From: Bacteroidota bacterium
GTDB taxonomy: Bacteria; Bacteroidota; Bacteroidia; Bacteroidales; UBA1556
Length of the DNA stretch: 7,281 bases
Assembly: GCA_003648395.1 (NCBI GenBank)
Contig: QMPB01000214.1
Span: 1-7,281, forward strand
Direction of reading: 5' to 3'
Every line of letters begins with the position of its first letter. Position 1 is the stretch's first letter. The notes below the pieces were generated by a model. It was not told the DNA's origin. It ran no database searches and saw nothing but the letters and a program-made list of their open reading frames with translations. The translations under genes and the position numbers were made by a program. Shown piece after piece: positions 5,457 through 7,281 of the stretch.

Positions 5457-7281
5457 ATGTTTAGAAATATGAAATATAATAATTTTAAAATACTGGTATT
5501 CAGTAGTATATTTGTAATAGCTAGTTTGGGATTGCATGCTCAGAAAACAGCTATTTACGATCAACCAAGCGAATATTATCAGACTGGCTTAGCTTTATTT
5601 AGTAAGCAACAATTTGGAGCATCGCAACATCTTTTTAAAAAGGCCATTGATGAAATAAAAGATCCTTATTCAATTATGAGGATAAATGCGGAGTATTATA
5701 GTGCATTATGTGCTGTAGAATTATTTAATGATGATGGCGAATTATTGCTAATAAATTTTATCGAGAATCATCCAGAAAGTATGCATATTAAGCATGTATA
5801 TTATCAGTTAGGTATTTTTCAGTATAGGAAAAAAGCTTATTCAAGAGCCTTAAAGTCTTTTAAGAAAGTTGATATTTATGATTTAACAAAGAAAGATCAA
5901 ATAGAATTTCATTTTAAAAGAGGGTATGCTTATTTTAAAAAGGATAGTGTAGAGCAAGCTAAAAGAAATTTCTTTGAAATAATAAATAAGGAGAGTAAAT
6001 ACCAGCCACCAGCAATGTATTACTATTCTCATATAGCGTATACAGAGGGAAATTATGAAACAGCATTAAAAGGATTTTTATCATTGAAAGAGGATAATGT
6101 ATTTAAACCTGTTGTACCATATTATGTTACACATATTTATTATATGCAAAAACGATATGATGAACTATTGAAAATAGCTCCTAAACTTCTTGAAACTTCA
6201 ACGCCAAAGCGTCAGCCAGAAATTGCAAGGTTAATAGGTGAAGCATATTTTCGTACTGAGCATTATAAGGAAGCAATACCATATTTGGAGAGATATTATA
6301 AAATGTCTGGTAACGCAATAAGTGCCACAAATAGATATCAGATGGCTTACTGTTATTATAATACTGGTGAGTACGAGAAAGCAATTCCGTATTTTCAAGC
6401 GGTGAGTTCTTCGGAAGATAAAATGGCACAAAATGCCAACTATCATTTAGCAATTTGCTATGTGAGAATTGGTAATAAACCTTATGCTTTAGAGGCATTT
6501 AGAGAAGCTTATAAGAATGATAAAGATGCAAGAATTACAGAAGATGCAATATATAACTTTGCTAAATTAAGCTATGAATTAGACTATAATCCTTATAATC
6601 AGGCATTGAGTGCATTTGAAGAATATGTTACTAAATACCCGAATTCTGAACATAGAGAGCAGGCAATGGGTTATTTAACTAAAATGTATTTGTCTACAAA
6701 TAACTATGCTCAGGCACAGAAAAGTATTGAAAAGATTCAAGATAAGTCACCTGAGCTAATGTTAGCTTACCAAAGAATACTGTTTTCTAGAGGAGTTCAG
6801 AGTTTTGTTCAGTCAGATTATAAATCTGCAGTTTCCTTTTTTAATCATTCTTTAGATGTCAATAAAGATAAAAGTTATAATGCAAAATCATTGTATTGGA
6901 AGGCAGAGTCTTATTATAGAATGAAGATATATCAAGCAAGTATTGATGCTTATAAGTTGTTTCTGAATATGCCTGGAGCTTTTGTTGAGCCTAATTACAA
7001 TCAGGCTTATTATAATATTGGATATGCTTATTTTATGATAAAAAAATATGAAGAGTCAAATAAGAATTTTAGGATTTTTACACATAATCTGGAAGGTCAG
7101 AATACAGAGATTCTTAATGATGCATATAATAGGGTAGGAGATAGTTATTTTATCAGAAGTGAATTTAAACTTGCAGTAAGTAGTTACGATAAGGCAATTG
7201 ATATAGGAAAGAGAGATGTAGATTATGCTTTATATAAGAAAGCAGAGTCTTTAGGCCCATTGGGAGATTATCATGCTAAGG
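5457..7281 (+). CDS. Exported TPR-repeat protein, 3' end beyond the window
   Basis: The reading frame from ATG 5457 stays open to the right edge: 608 complete codons plus one base, with no stop. A Sec signal peptide covers about residues 1-28 (hydrophobic 12-26, likely cut after LHA, mature start Q29), with no lipobox Cys, so the protein should be periplasmic or outer-membrane-associated. The visible remainder is almost all helical tetratricopeptide repeats. Clear ones are near 38-71, 112-145, 186-219, 257-287 (GEAYFRTEHYKEAIPYLERY), 294-325 (MAYCYYNTGEYEKAIPYF), 327-358, 477-507, 516-546 (IGYAYFMIKKYEESNKNF) and 554-588. TPR arrays are protein-binding scaffolds; no catalytic domain is visible and the partner is unknown. 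ATG 5457 is preferred over the in-frame ATG 5469 because of its Shine-Dalgarno-like site; either keeps the signal peptide. It is transcribed divergently from the C10 peptidase gene. Long TPR proteins of this kind are common in Bacteroidota; which subgroup this is cannot be decided without the C-terminus. Confidence 0.88.
   Translation, partial: MFRNMKYNNFKILVFSSIFVIASLGLHAQKTAIYDQPSEYYQTGLALFSKQQFGASQHLFKKAIDEIKDPYSIMRINAEYYSALCAVELFNDDGELLLINFIENHPESMHIKHVYYQLGIFQYRKKAYSRALKSFKKVDIYDLTKKDQIEFHFKRGYAYFKKDSVEQAKRNFFEIINKESKYQPPAMYYYSHIAYTEGNYETALKGFLSLKEDNVFKPVVPYYVTHIYYMQKRYDELLKIAPKLLETSTPKRQPEIARLIGEAYFRTEHYKEAIPYLERYYKMSGNAISATNRYQMAYCYYNTGEYEKAIPYFQAVSSSEDKMAQNANYHLAICYVRIGNKPYALEAFREAYKNDKDARITEDAIYNFAKLSYELDYNPYNQALSAFEEYVTKYPNSEHREQAMGYLTKMYLSTNNYAQAQKSIEKIQDKSPELMLAYQRILFSRGVQSFVQSDYKSAVSFFNHSLDVNKDKSYNAKSLYWKAESYYRMKIYQASIDAYKLFLNMPGAFVEPNYNQAYYNIGYAYFMIKKYEESNKNFRIFTHNLEGQNTEILNDAYNRVGDSYFIRSEFKLAVSSYDKAIDIGKRDVDYALYKKAESLGPLGDYHAK

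Noticed and set aside
6181..6498. Minus-strand open frames of 105 and 71 codons inside the TPR gene
   Set aside because: They lie antisense to a well-supported TPR coding frame, resemble no recognisable family, and have no start signals of their own.

Overview
The window looks like chromosomal DNA from a member of the Bacteroidota. It is strongly AT-rich. One secreted protein ends in a type IX secretion (T9SS) type A sorting domain. A lipoprotein carries the Bacteroidota surface-export signature after its lipid-modified cysteine. Two minus-strand genes have TAnnTTTG -7 elements, and only one gene has a recognisable Shine-Dalgarno sequence. The DUF3078 and Omp28-type families also point to this phylum. 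Genus and family cannot be fixed from this window.

Layout from left to right. Bases 79-855 (+) encode an Omp28-type lipoprotein with a thioredoxin-like WCGHC motif. Bases 881-1109 hold a tandem array of eight 27/29-bp units plus a short partial one, filling the gap between two convergent genes; each unit can form or nearly form a small GAAA-loop hairpin. Next, on the minus strand, are a DUF3078 predicted outer-membrane beta-barrel protein (1113-2030) and an MscS-type mechanosensitive channel (2048-2872). They are 17 bp apart and are probably one transcript, with mscS first. A 229-bp gap follows (2873-3101), holding a good candidate promoter for mscS, a long AT-rich inverted repeat and a small hairpin. 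Bases 3102-5210 (-) encode a large secreted C10 (streptopain-like) cysteine peptidase with two CUB-like domains and a T9SS tail. A 246-bp divergent intergenic region (5211-5456) separates it from a long TPR-repeat protein on the plus strand. That gene starts at 5457 and runs off the right edge, with 608 codons visible.

How the genes fit together. Every product is predicted to act in or beyond the cell envelope: a surface lipoprotein, an outer-membrane barrel, an inner-membrane osmotic safety valve, a secreted protease and an exported TPR protein. Only mscS and the DUF3078 gene are tied by likely co-transcription. The others appear to be separate units, and no single pathway links them. There are no tRNA or rRNA genes, transposases, CRISPR arrays or phage genes. 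The most unusual element is the hairpin repeat array between the convergent genes.
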